Below, piece by piece: positions 48,890 to 61,577 of a DNA stretch of 64,000 nt. The stretch lies in assembly GCA_021014325.1 (NCBI GenBank), contig CM037469.1, forward strand, positions 18,747,701 through 18,811,700, in the 5' to 3' direction. This DNA is from Plazaster borealis (lineage: Eukaryota; Echinodermata; Asteroidea; Forcipulatida; Labidiasteridae). A program made the position numbers and the translations under genes. The notes under the pieces were generated by a model. The model was not told the origin of the DNA and did no database searches. It saw only the letters and a program-made list of their open reading frames with translations. Within the stretch, counting starts at the first letter, position 1. Each line of letters begins with the position of its first letter.

Positions 48890-49140
48890 ACGTATGTGCT
48901 AGCACAAGCTAGCATATCGGACCGATGCGCACGAATTGCGGGCCTGAAAAATAACTTTACAAAAAAAGTGCTGTCATTTAAAACCAAATTCACAAAAATC
49001 ATAGAATAAAACTATAAGTTTAGAGTACACTCCAGATTGCACTGAGTTTTTTCAAACCAGACAGGAACATCAAGCAACACGGTTCAGCGTGCTTTGGCCT
49101 ATGTAACTGCGTCCAGAAAAAACCTGGGAGTCACCCCGAC
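48890..49140. repeat. R6 dispersed repeat copy
   Basis: 'agcacaagctagcatatcgg' and 'ccgatgcgcacgaattgc' are followed by 'ccagattgcactgagttttt' and 'ggttcagcgtgctttggcc', the same order as 5795-6120. Confidence 0.7.
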
Positions 49141-50519
49141 AATCTTCCAGAGAAATTTGAAGACCCCAAAAATCATAATTGCTTATTTTGATTGCCACAA
49201 GGAAGGATTCAGAAGGACTGGGGCTGGTAGATCCATATAACAATTGCTTATCACAGGGTCAGGTATTCCAATCTATCTAAAGTCCAAACAACTTGGAGTA
49301 GAGTGACATAGGAGAAGAGGAAATGGAAGGATTTAGGCCACACGCTAGACAAACTGCCTAGTCTGTCAGGGTTGTGTACTTGTTCATGAACAAAATCACT
49401 GATAACCATTTAATTTATTATTATTCTCACTATAAACAAGAACACTGAATCTGGTGACATGTTCACTGGTTGGTTGTAAGATGTGTTTAGTGTACTCTTA
49501 AAAAAAGAAATTAAAAAAGAGAGGTTCTTTCCCTTTAAGTGGAGAGCAGCTTCTGAGACTATATCATTAAAATTCATGTGATACAAATTATGATCTGATG
49601 ATGTAATGTAGACTGGATGACATCCCAGTCAATACAGGGTGTTGGCCAGGATTATACCGTGTACAATGTGAGCGGTGAAAATATGACTCAAAATTTGAAA
49701 GAAAGGAGGGAGGGAGGGGAGTGTCAAAATTGCTCACCTTTTAGGGACTTTTCTGGATTTTTCAACATTTTGATAGTCATTCAAAGAGTTCAAGGGGGTT
49801 AGAGGCTGCGAATGACTTTTAAGATGTTTTAAAATGTAGATATTTCTATTGTGGAATAAAAAGAGAAAACACTAAAGTTGGGGTGGAAATTACTTAAAAA
49901 TCTAGCAGCCACTCAGGTTGATTATGCTGGGTTTTTTTTATTTTGTATTGTTTTGGGTGTTTTCAGGGGGAGTGAGGGGGTGGGAGAGGGGTTTGAAAGG
50001 ATGGAACTAGATTATGAACACTACATGTACGTATGCACATTGACATTGACACTTAATACTACAAGTACTTTGGGGGTAGGGAGGGGTCTTAAAAGTAGTA
50101 CTTTCTGCCCGTACAACCATACAAATATTGAAGCCTTTAATTGATCCCTTACAAGTGAAAAAAAAGGGAAAAGTAGGTGGATTAATTTAAAATAACACGT
50201 CCAATAGACACCTGGGAAAATTGCTAAGTACCATGAATACATTTGTTGATACCTTTGGATCAAGGCTCTGATTTGGGGAAATATTCACAGGACTGTAAGG
50301 TTTGTACCTCATAATTTTAATTGGTCTATAAATTCTCTTTACAAGACCAGAATCAAAATGAGAAAAAAAGTGTCCACCACAGTACTGTTCAAGATAATAC
50401 ACAGTTGAGTTGTTGCTATCATGTTTATAGGATTTGAGGCATTGCATGGTGAGGTATCAATATATTTATTTGGTTTGCGGTAACACCATGTGTGTATCTA
50501 CTTGCCAGGTAGAGTTTGT

Positions 50520-50770
50520 TCTTAGAGAACTGTCTTGCTTAATTCTACTACCGCGGAGTAGATTGTTCGGGTGTTCGGGAGACTTCTCAGTTCTGAAAAG
50601 AACTGTCCTGTTTATTAACTATTACCTGGGCGGAAGGTATAGAATTAGGCTGGGACTACTACTTTAGCTTATAGGATCGTAATTAACTGTACTACCACGG
50701 AGTCAGTTCTTGGATTGGTCTCAACGTTTCGACTAGCTTGCTCTAGTCATCGTCAGGAGACTGCTATCAT
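50520..50770. repeat. Unclassified repeat with 'caacgtttcgac' motif
   Basis: It contains two related blocks, 'ctactaccgcggagtagatt' and 'tgtactaccacggagtcagt', a 'gttctgaaaagaac' palindrome, and 'ctcaacgtttcgactagctt' plus 'gctctagtcatcgtcagg'. The last motif is a type often seen at the ends of invertebrate interspersed repeats. A weak relative lies at about 53385-53440. Confidence 0.5.
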
Positions 50771-51843
50771 GTTGTTTTTCAATTGAAAAACACAAGACTG
50801 GCACTTGTGAGTTTACTGGCCCAAAATCACTGGCCTTGAGGCCTGTGGTTAAGTGTAGGTTTTGAGACCTGTTGGATGATCGCTTATCACAAGTACACAA
50901 ACACAAAAGAAAAAAGTAGGTTGGATGAATAAAAAAAATATTGCCTCAAATAGAAAACCGGGAAAAGTACCTTGAATCAAGAATACTGACCGAGACCAGT
51001 GAAAATCCAAGTCAACTTGTGAGATAGTAGGCTGACTTGATGGCTGGCCAGTGGCAGAGACAGTTCAAGGCAAACTATAACTGATTCATCAAGCACCTTT
51101 AAAATTGACAAAAACGACAGCTAAATATTGAAGCAGGAAACCTGGGGGGACATCAGTCTTGATATTTCAGGATGAGACAGGAGGGATCTCCTTATGTCTT
51201 TGCAGGTAGAGAGCATCATCAACAGACCATCTGTGCTGAATATGCTAGCACATGAGAAATTGAATGTGATGTGATAAGGAGGGGATGTGCTCTCGTCAGT
51301 TTGGTGTTACATTACAGTTGATGAATTGCACAGTGATTTAATTACAAATATCCGACAAGCATGTATGTCAAGTTAAATGATGAGGAATAACATTGTCAAT
51401 TGCAAATAAATTGAAGGCTTGTTGTGTGTGTGTGTGTGTGTGTTGTGTTGCCAGCATGGTGTATACAAGCTTGACGCTGTCTGAACAAAAATTGATGGAG
51501 TCCCGTTATCCTAATAAATGTACAGACTACTAGCAGACACATCATGCAGCATCGTAGTCTGCCATTTTGGGGTTGAATTACAAAATGGTGTAGTACTGTA
51601 GCACCAACCGTGCATGCGATGCTTGAACAGCGCATGGATGATGTACAACTGCGCGTACATGTACATGTACGTAACTTCTTGATGCAGCGGCAATTTGACC
51701 CTCTGAGAAATCACGCTGCAGTTCATGTATGTATATGGACTTGTACACAATGATATCAACCTGCTTTTAAGTGGTTTATTTGTGGTAATTCGACCTCCAG
51801 AATGACGTCTCGCATACAATGTACATAATGACGTCATTTGTGA

Positions 51844-51860
51844 GGGGGGGGGGGGGGGGG
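51844..51860. repeat. G17 homopolymer
   Basis: Uninterrupted G run. Confidence 0.95.
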
Positions 51861-52886
51861 AGTAGATTGTGCGTGAATCACAGTGTAAGCCAGAGGGAGT
51901 CAGGGTGTCTTTTCGAACACTCTGGTTTTAGTAGGACACTCTGCTTCATCTTCCATTTACATTGTGGGTGAATACGTAACTTGGATGACCAGAGCTTGAT
52001 TTCACAATGAGCTGATTTAAGATGTGTATCAATCTTACATGTAAAGTGTGATGTCACAATACAAATCACTATGGTGATATTGACAATTCATCTTTTAAGA
52101 TGAATCTTGGTACTTTGTGAAATTAAGTCCTGCTATTGACCTTCCATGAAGTTCCAGAAAATGTTGTCAAACTATTTTAGATTTTATCTCATAGAACATG
52201 TACATACGTACACAACTTGGTTTGAAAATAGTCCAAGAGGATTTCTAAAAATGATTTCCTTGGAAGAGAATTGGTCTTTTAAGAAAGCCAGGATTTTAAT
52301 TATTTGAATTTATTTATTTATTATTATTCTATTTTATTTACAAACCCTTCTTGTGTATCTGATACTAGTGATAGAAACAATCACCAAAGGTAGAGAATAT
52401 TCTCTGGAAAATGTTCTAAAAACTATGTGAAACATAGTGTGTTCTTTGTATATTTATTTATTTATTTTATTTTTTTACAAAGTAACATTTCAGTAATTTT
52501 TATTGAATGAAAAAAATAAAACTTTAAATTCACTGTTTCCTATCAAAATAAATCTTACAAAATTTCCCTATCTACTATTTTCTAATGGAAGACCATCAGC
52601 CATAAATGTCCACCATGCTAAGATGTGTACTGTATAGGGAGAACCCCTGTGTACAATACAGTATGAAAATTACGGGTTCAGGGTTTGGGTAAATTAAAGG
52701 TTAGTGTATGAGTTTGGATTACATGGTAAGATAGGTAGTTCAGTAAAGCTTAGATCAAGGTGTGTGAGTAAAGGCAAGATTACTGAGTGGGTGTATTATG
52801 ACCGTACAAAAACAGTAGTGATCACCAAGGAGGTCTTTCTAATGTGATATCCATAAGCCAAGAATTCCAGTATCATTTTCTTTTAA

Positions 52887-53050
52887 AGCATACGGACAAC
52901 ATTGGTAATTGTCAAAGACCAGTATCCAGCTCTGCATCTTTATGTTTGTGACCCAACATACATAAAATAACAAAGCTGTCAAAGTTAGAAAAATCGGTCA
53001 TCCAAGTCATGAGAAAGTAGTGAGAAAAAATACACCTGATAGGTTTTGTT
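52887..53050. mobile_element. TTAA MITE-like element (R2), truncated
   Basis: It follows TTAA (52883-52886) with agcatacggacaacattggt and 'aattgtcaaagaccagtatc'. It then has 'gacccaacatacataaaata' and 'taacaaagctgtcaaag', and is lost after about 165 bp. Confidence 0.65.
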
Positions 53051-55224
53051 TTTTAAATGTATTGATTCTTTCTTTTCTTTTTTCTTTTGCTATCGGCTTG
53101 TACATTGGGAGTAACCCCTTATGTACAGTATTTGGTTTAAAAACAAAGTACAATCAAAACAAAACTAAAGAGTTAATTTGTTCATTGTTTGCAGTGCCTT
53201 GGGCCACGGAACCATGGCCACAGAACTCCGTAAAACAGTTGCCTGTGTACGAGCAATCCGCCACAGTGCCTCGCAACCCGTAGTGTTGACGCACAGAAAC
53301 TCGATGCCAGTTTATAAAATCACTGCTGTGTGATGCGTAAGATTTTTGTGCGTTATCGTGTCCTCCTAAGTGAATTGGTTAAGAAACGTTGAGTCTCATA
53401 CTTTCCTAACGATGACAAGAGCACACTAGTCAACAAGTTGAGAACAACCAACCGTCTACTGTCCAGAGCCCAAGGATTGCTTACATGGTGTACTCAAAAG
53501 AATCTCTAATATCTTAATAAATATCAAATGAAACTTTTAATGTGAGCAATTTTTCAAGAAAAACATCACAGGTTGTTTTGTTACGCTGTTTTATATGTTT
53601 CCTGATTTCTCTTGCTTTGAGAGGAAAGAGAAATAAGACAACATCTCAAGATAATTTTCATGCAACTTTTTATATCCTATTGCAAGCTGGCATACATGTA
53701 GCTAGTTTATATCTACAATTCTACATCATTCAAAACTACAGCGGATGATTTTGAATTGTCAAGGAGTAGGATGGATAATGAGCAAAAACACTCATCTTTC
53801 AAGAAGGTTTTGTCAACATTGTACACATTTACACGTAGAAGACAGTATCTATTCCATTTGCCTACATGTACGCCCATTGCTGTTCTTAAAGCAATTTTCC
53901 ACCAGTGACCCAGGGCAAATTTCCTTTTTATTCATTCCCGGCATCAAAAGCAAGCTTTAGAAAATTAGCACCCACTCGATTACACTGCGCTATTTACTCA
54001 AATGCAATGAAAAACATGTGTAGGCAGAACAAAATTGTCTGGCCATATGGTGAGGCCTGCAGTACAATATTACATATGAAATAATGTGTACACTACATGT
54101 ACGTACGTACAGGTAACCAGTGTATATACAGGTTAATTTGAAAACAGGAAAAGTCAGTGGCCATTCCTTTGTTTTTACCCTTACCTTTGGGGCAAACATT
54201 AACTTGAAATTTTACCATTTATTATCGAAAATCTTTGCCATTAAATTTAGACCCCTTACAGATGGTGTCAGGTGCACAAGAAACAGGTCCCTCCCTGAGG
54301 TTAAAGAAGGACTTCTCAATGGCAAATAGCTGTGCCTGACTTATCTATGTGTGTTTATACCATTATTTGACCTCAATGATGGCAGCATGCTAGAGTATTT
54401 TGGTAGTTTAAACTTTCTCAACTTGGATAAGACTTGACAGCCCCACTCTACATGCATTGGTCTGGCCAGGTGCAAACAATCTAACATGGGAAAATTAAGT
54501 TTTCAGAGTGTATTGTACACAAGTAGTTTGTTGTACAAAAGTTCAAAGTCCTGCAAGAATCATAGAAAACGAACGGTGAACCAATCATATTGAACATAAA
54601 AATGTACATAAAATTGACCCCTTGCACCATTGTCACACGTGGCTACTGTCTGCCACGCTCACCAATTTGGGAGTCAATAGCAGGCATGTAAACACTGCAT
54701 CGCCTAAAGTGCGCACTACACTATGTGTAACCCACGGGGACATCGACTCCCAAAATTACGCAACCAAGATTATTGTGATGATGACGTCAGGTGAATTGGT
54801 ACCAGCAACTAGAATCTATGACAAGTTTTGATTGTGCTCTACATTTGGACAAGATACGACCATGAGACTCTTTTTTGCAGACTCTAAAGGGGACAGGTAA
54901 TTTTTTACATGGTAGAATCACAGAGCAAGGTTGAATGAACCTGCGTACAAAAAATAAAATCGATATTTCTATGGGAACACTCTCAGCAGCAACGAAGCAA
55001 AGAAATTGGGTGTGGGAGAAATTGCTTCTATCACCATTACAAAGCAAAGTAAATGGAATGCATGACGTTGCCATAGGGTGGGTTGTAGGTAAAATGTAGG
55101 ATTGGTACTGTAATCATCAGGGGAGGGCGGGGGAATTCCACAAGTATTAATCTAGAAGCTCACAATTTAAAATGTATGTAAAGTATCCAGTGGAAATACC
55201 CACAGAGAAATATTTCCTTCTGAA

Positions 55225-55535
55225 ATAATAAGAATAAGAATAAGTTCTTATCCCAAGTGCTAGATTGAGGTGCTGGGTTGATGGAATAAGTTCTTATCCC
55301 AGGTGCTAGATTGAGGTGCTGGGTTGATGGAATAAGTTCTTATCCCAAGTGCTAGATTGAGGTGCTGGGATGATGGAATAAGTTCTTAAATCACAGGTGC
55401 TAGATTGAGGTGATGGGATGATGGAATAAGTTCTTATCCAAGGTGCTAGATTGAGGTGCTGAGATGATGGAATACATGTAAGTTCTTATCCCAGATGCTA
55501 GATTGAGGTGCTGGGATGATGGAAAAAGTTAGAAT
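55225..55535. repeat. 46-bp minisatellite, about 6-7 copies
   Basis: The unit is aataagttcttatcccaagt + gctagattgaggtgctggg + (t/a)tgatgg. One copy has 'aaatca' in place of 'atcc' and another has an 'acatgta' insertion. Confidence 0.95.
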
Positions 55536-56369
55536 CAAAATGGTTCTGTTCTTAGTGATTTCTTAAATCTAGCGGCTCTGGTTGAAGAGTGAATGTTGTT
55601 GGGGAGATTGTTCCAAAGGTGGGGGAGGTGGGAATTACTACCAAAGGCACCCCAGCCAACAGGTTTGGAGCAGGTAGGTTGTAATTTAAGGTGAGTGGAT
55701 CACAAGTTGATCTTAGTAACTAACTTACATGTAGTCTTCTGTCACTGTGATACAATGATACAATGATACAAACAAGCCTAGAGAGGTAAGATGGGCTTTG
55801 GAATGCCTAATAAATGCCTAGTATTATTTACATACTGTACATGTATTACCCCTTTAAAGAGAATGTAAATGAGTCAGTGGTAGACAGGCCAAGTCTGAGC
55901 CTGAAGCATTTCAACAGGTTATGTGACAAATGGGGGTCATGTCCTGTTTTCATTTTCCTGAAAGAATGCGGAATGGTTCTACCCACAAGAATGCAGTTAT
56001 ATAGTACAATGCCGCAACCATCCCAAATGAATGTGTCTACATCTAGAGTAGTAGAGGTGAGAACTCTGCTCAAGGCTCTGTCATAGTCACACACTCCTCT
56101 TACCTCCAGTCTTAGCATTTTTTTCCATACAAAGACGGTTTCAAATAATCACAACATTTGTGTTAGAAGCATAGATTCACCAAATCAGCAATTTGACAGT
56201 TGCTCATGTTACACTGACCACAGAAATTACAAGTTTCCTAACATTGTTTTGCAAGACTTGATGTTTTCAGACTTTCCTTTATGTTACCCCCAAAAAAAAA
56301 AAAAAAAATTGAAATGAAAATCATTGGGTAAGCCAATGTTTCATAGGTTGGATTTGATATGCAGCAGAA

Positions 56370-57678
56370 TAGGACTTGCCTACATTTAGCCAAAAGACTG
56401 CTAAAGAATTGGGCTTGGTTAGATTAGCCACCAGTTAATGCATACAAATCCCACTAGTTAAGAATGACCTACAGAATATACTTTTCTAGATTTACATGTA
56501 GCTGAAAGAATGCTATGGAATAGATCTTTGCTATAATACATAGCCTAAAGAATACTATATAGGCCCTACATTATGATAGGGTTTGCATTGATTTAGCCAC
56601 TACGTAGTTAAGAATGTTACAGAATAGCTCTTGGTTAGATTAAGCTAAAAGAATGCTAGACAATAGGGTTTGGTTAGATTTAGCCACTATTTACTGCTAC
56701 AGCATCCACCTGTTAAGAATGTACAGAATAGCTCTTAGCTACAATGCAGATTTAGCTAAAGGAATGCTCTAGAATAGAGCTTTATAAATACTAGATTTAG
56801 CCACTAGTTAAGAATGATACAGAATGGGGCTTGGCTAGATTAAGCCAAACGAATGCTACATGTATCATATAGCTTGGCTAGATTTAGCCACTAGTTAAGA
56901 ATGATACAGAATGGGGCTTGGTTAGATTAAACCAAAAGAATGCTACATGTATCATAGAGCTTGGCTAGATTTAGCCACTAGTTAAGAATGATACAGAATG
57001 GGGCTTGGCTAGATTAAGCCAAAAGAATGCTACATGTATCATAGAGCTTGGCTAAATTTAGCCACTAGTTAAGAATGATACAGAATGGGGCTTGGTTAGA
57101 TTAAGCCAAAAGAATGCTACATGTATCATATAGCTTGGCTAGATTTAGCCACTAGTTAAGAATGATACAGAATGGGGCTTGGTTAGATTAGGCCAAAAGA
57201 ATGCTACATGTATCATAGAGCTTGGCTAGATTTAGCCACTAGTTAAGAATGATACAGAATGGGGCTTGGCTAGATTAAGCCGAAAGAATGCTACATGTAC
57301 ATGTATCATAGAGCTTGGCTAAATTTAGCCACTAGTTAAGAGTGATACAGAATGGGGCTTGGCTAGATTAAGCCAAAAGAATGCTACATGTATCATATAG
57401 CTTGGCTAGATTTAGCCACTAGTTAAGAATGATACAGAATGGGGCTTGGTTAGATTAAGCCAAAAGAATGCTACATGTATCATAGAGCTTGGCTAAATTT
57501 AGCCACTAGTTAAGAATGATACAGAATGGGGCTTGGTTAGATTAAGCCAAAAGAATGTTACATGTATCATCTTGGCTAGATTTAGCCACTAGTTAAGAAT
57601 GATACAGAATGGGGCTTGGTTAGATTAAGCCGAAAGAATGCTACATGTATCATAGAGCTTGGCTAAATTTAGCCATAG
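56370..57678. repeat. Satellite-like array with an 87-bp higher-order unit
   Basis: The right part (from about 56795) has roughly 10 copies of an 87-bp unit made of two diverged halves of about 43 bp. Both contain 'aagaatg' and 'gcttggctagatt'; one continues 'aagccaaa', the other 'tagccactagtt'. The left part (56370-56795) has older, irregular, mostly single halves. Each half can form a short hairpin (TTGGCT...AGCCAA or TGGCTA...TAGCCA). Confidence 0.93.
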
Positions 57679-57682
57679 TTAA

Positions 57683-58013
57683 CTGGGTTGTACACATTTG
57701 GTAATTGGAACCAAATGTTTGTTTCAATCCTATTTGTAGGTCATACCATAAAACTATGTGAAAATTTCATTTCAAAAGGCGGTAGCGTTTTTTAGATTTT
57801 TTTCACAATCTGAGAAACTTAACTGACAGTAACACTTTTCAGATTCAAATTTTTTGGGATAAAAAGTGATATCTTTTTCCATAACCGCAGTACTTTTAAG
57901 TGAAAAGTTTCTCAAAATGCATTATACTATCCAAAGCTGCTGTACTTCACAAGTAAGTTTTTATTGCCAATAATTTTCAGAGTCATTACCAAATGTAGGT
58001 CTATACAGACCCT
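57683..58013. mobile_element. TTAA-flanked MITE inserted in the 87-bp array
   Basis: This is 331 bp between two TTAA copies (57679-57682 and 58014-58017). The left end starts CTGGGTTGTACACATTTGGT and the right end, read inward, starts AGGGTCTGTATAGACCTACA followed by TTTGGTAAT. The shared inverted core is ACATTTGGTAAT. The array text resumes exactly after the second TTAA (GAATGctacagaatgggg). TTAA duplications are typical of piggyBac-type transposition. It has no coding capacity and is related to the other R2 copies. Confidence 0.85.
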
Positions 58014-58096
58014 TTAAGAATGCTACAGAATGGGGCTTGGCTAGATTAAGCCAAAAGAATGCTACATGTATCAGAGAGCTTGGCTAGATTTACAGG
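58014..58096. repeat. Displaced last unit of the 87-bp array
   Basis: It continues the array after the MITE: gaatgctacagaatggggct, then 'ccaaaagaatgctacatgta' and 'gagcttggctagattta'. Confidence 0.92.
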
Positions 58097-58283
58097 CCAG
58101 TCAGACTTTCTGCTTAGATCTATAGGCCTCCTGAGGGCCAATCTTAAACAACCTCTTTGAAATTATGTGTTCATTTTCTTCTTTAGCAAACTGACTGAAA
58201 ACAACTTTATTTCAAAGATAATGACCATGACAAAAATAATCAAAACAGTTGGACGGCAAGCCACCATCGCTACAATCACTTAC

Positions 58284-58347
58284 CACAGTACAACTACCAG
58301 ACATTGCATAAAATGAACACCTCAGCATTTTTATTCTTCCTGACAAC
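58284..58347 (-). other. Candidate non-coding first exon, possibly of FNDC3
   Basis: On the minus strand a near-consensus donor, TGTG|GTAAGTGATT, begins at 58283. About 90 bp upstream lies TATTTATAAAG (58374-58384), which would place a start near 58347 and make a first exon of about 64 nt. It would splice to the FNDC3 acceptor at 44927, giving a 13.4-kb 5' intron. Short upstream ATGs are present. This is inferred from signals only. Confidence 0.2.
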
Positions 58348-58373
58348 AGCCATCGTCCATGTTTCCCCCTCCG

Positions 58374-58384
58374 CTTTATAAATA
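58374..58384 (-). promoter_or_regulatory. TATA-like box before the candidate first exon
   Basis: The minus strand reads TATTTATAAAG here, placed correctly for a start near 58347, followed by a strong donor at 58283. There is no CpG enrichment around it. Confidence 0.2.
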
Positions 58385-60044
58385 TTTTCCCACAGACTGC
58401 TTGAACTGACCTCATGCAAAGTGACATTCCACAACCCAGTTGTGGTGGGGTTGCACTGGGAATACATGAAGCGAGAGTGCTTGTGTGTACATGTACAGAG
58501 GGCCAGCCCCACGACAGTCTGCAGTGCAACCCTGGCTGTACCATGTAAAAATACACAATACACACACCATGTACATGTACTGTACATGTATGACTTTTCT
58601 TTTAAGTGTTTATGTACATTATGCACTTATTCAAACCACTACACCTGGAATTCCTCAGTTAGGGTTCAACCCCAGGTTAACCCTTACACAAGATCTACTA
58701 GCTGTCAGCTTTATTTACACTGACCAACTTCCATGGTGTGCTGAACAAAAAGTATTATGGTTCAACGTGATTTCAGCACCGGGTTGTTCACCCTTGAGCA
58801 ATATTATGACACAACCAAGTTTTTATCAATTGTAACGGCTTGGATGAAGCCACCAAGGGGAAATCCAGAACATCAAGTGATCACTTTGTAGATTAACCCA
58901 CTGCATACATGTATATCATGTGTTAGACTTGGTCTCAAGGCTGGAAAAAGGTTATAACATGGATCTGTCTGCAGATGAGAAAATATATGATCCAAATACT
59001 GCCCTCCAAAGATTCATATTGCTTAGTGTGACCCCCTAACAGTGGCCTCTGTAAAATATATTCAATTTATGACCACTGCTTCATGAACGAACCAGTACCA
59101 CAAGTACTTCAAACGTTTTAATATTTTTCTTCCCCAAAACAACTTTGTACATACAATACATGTACATGTGTATCCCCTTTTTACACCTAAAGGTTTAAAA
59201 AAATATTTGGGCCTGACAACATTTAGGGTGGGTGACCCTAAACTGACAAATCTTTCAAGAAGTTCTGGGCTCATATTTTGTCCAAAAGGAAATACTCTAA
59301 CTGACTTTTCAGTTTAACATTTGGCAGCACTTGTTGTTACTTCAAGTACTTGACAAATTGGCAGTACACCACCATGCAAGAATTGCCAACTGAGATCTTA
59401 TGGTTTGTCATGCCACGTTTATTACCTTAACTAAAAGTTGCTCAATTACACATTTTCTATTTCTTTTTTCCTTGAAAGTGACCTTGGTTATTGACTAATT
59501 TAATTGACGGCGTTCAATCTAAATGGATTCAAATCATTAGAATCCAACTGCATGTTTGGTTCTAAATATAAAAAATATATCAAAATTAAAAAAACTTCAA
59601 CAAATTCAAAGTGTATTTTGCCTTTAAGTTGGTGTCAGGCAGCATTTCCTGCCCTTGTTTGAGAATGTGTTGTGACACTCATCAAGTGGAAGGGGTGTTG
59701 GTGGATTGCTTTTAATGTAACGGTACTCGACACATGAATTTCAAAGCAGACTGAACTGAGGTGATTTAAGTTTCTTTCTCCACATCCTTCAATGCATGTG
59801 TCTGCCCCTGCCAGACGAATTGTGACACATGGTCATTACAAGATCCGACACTAATGTGCCATTTTAGCATAACTACATGTAGGCCTATGTCATTTAAATG
59901 TGGAGGCATTGGAGAATGTGCTAAAAATTTAGCTTTTTCTCAGCCGGCTTTTCCCTATACTTCATGAATTATTTTGTTGGTACCAAACTAAAGAAACAAA
60001 TTACTGCACGTAGGATTAATTAAAACATGACACTTTATATTTAT

Positions 60045-60197
60045 CAGGCATGCCAATTACAGGTTGTCGAAAAACAGAGGAAAGTACCAGCCACAGCAAG
60101 ACTTTGTGAAGTGTTTTTCAATATTCAATGGCACAGTGAGAAATAGAGGACAAGGAAATCAGCTGATCAGCTGGTCAGCTGAAAAGTTGAATGCCTG
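60045..60197. mobile_element. R4 short element
   Basis: The ends are CAGGCATG and ATGCCTG, inverted. The interior has 'gaaagtaccagccacagcaa' and 'tttttcaatattcaatggca'. It has the same build as 39757-39896. Confidence 0.65.
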
Positions 60198-61110
60198 CAT
60201 TAATAAATAATATCATATGGACAGTCAATTTGGAGTCAGAAAGTGAAAATCAAACTATTTACATATCTACAGTACATGTGAACATCATGTTTTATTTACA
60301 AGTACACTAAACCACGCACACTGGCAAAAACTAAGATTTTCTGTTGGGCACTTGGCAAGTTAGAATGTGTACTATAGTTATGTACTGAACTTGAACGCAT
60401 ACATGTACAGTAGTACAATTGATGCTACACGAGCAGTAAAGAGCATTTTGTCTATTACACTTAGAATATCAGTGAGTTTTTGCACTTATATACGTACACC
60501 TTGCTGTGAACTTGTAATCTTTTACAAGGCTATCTGGGATTTGTAGAATTCCTACAGTGGATCAACAACGACTATAAGTTACTAAATGGGGGTACCAATT
60601 AACGACAAATGTCTTACCGTTTCACCATCTCACCATTTTAAAAAGTCTTTCAGATTCTTCAATATTCACAAAGTTAATTCTCATAAACTTAATTTGACGA
60701 TGTCCTTTCTAATTTTACAAATATGAGCTGACCCTAGCACCCAGCAATCAAACCTTGACCCAATATGCTCTGACTTTCTAGTGCAAGATCTGTGAAAGTA
60801 AAAGTCAACAAACTGGGGATCTAGGTACTTGTACATGTACTGTCCAGCGGTTCTTCAATATGAGTGCTGTCAAAAAGTGATTTCCCAAGAAATTTGAAGA
60901 TCTAATACGACAAATGGTTGAACTTTGAAGGTCCCACATTATTTTTTAACTATCTGGGGAATAGCCAGAAATACAAGGCAGGTTCATGTGCAATGTTTCA
61001 GAGGCTAAATGCAGTGTGTGTGCACAGCCAATAGATTCACACTACAATGATGAAGGTCAACCAACAAAGTGTTCAGGTAGAATGGACTGTTTAATTTATG
61101 TAATAATTGC

Positions 61111-61577
61111 ACAAGTTTTTGCTGGTCTTGGTCTTCTTTTGGTTTTGCTCTAGGCCTTCCTTGTACAATAATTCATACATTAGTCTTGAGGTCTCCATGT
61201 CTCAGTGATCCCCCAAACCATACCCAAGATGTTACTCCCCCAAGATGTTACTCCCACAAGTTTTTGCTGGTCTTGGTCTTCTTTTGGTTTGTCTTGCTCT
61301 TGGCCTTCCTTGTACAATAATTCATACATTAGTCTTGAGGTCTCCAGGTCTCAGTGATCCCCCAAACCATACTCCAAGATGTTACTCCCACAAGATGTTA
61401 CTCCCACAAGATGTTACTCCCACAAGATGTTACTCCCACAAGTTTTTGCTGGTCTTGGTCTTCTTTTGGTTTGTCTTGCTCTTGGCCTTCCTTGTACAAT
61501 AATTCATACATTAGTCTTGAGGTCTCCAGGTCTCAGTGATCCCCCAAACCATACTCCAAGATGTTACTCCCACAAGC
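61111..61577. repeat. Nested tandem repeat
   Basis: Three copies of a block beginning acaagtttttgctggtcttg are spaced 145 and 182 bp apart. Each block ends in a 16-bp unit aagatgttactcccac, present 2, 4 and 1 times respectively. The 37-bp difference in spacing is close to the two extra units. Confidence 0.93.

Noticed and set aside
53214..53333. A 39-codon plus-strand frame with an ideal Kozak ATG (accATGGcc) after an acceptor-like tttgcag
   Set aside because: There is no clean donor, no recognised product, and the adjacent sequence looks repeat-derived; it is too short to support alone.
58290..58626. Minus-strand frames of 110-117 codons, one with protein-looking text (WNVTLHE...)
   Set aside because: There are two overlapping frames with no homologue; only the donor at 58283 and the TATA-like box were kept, as a weak non-coding exon call.
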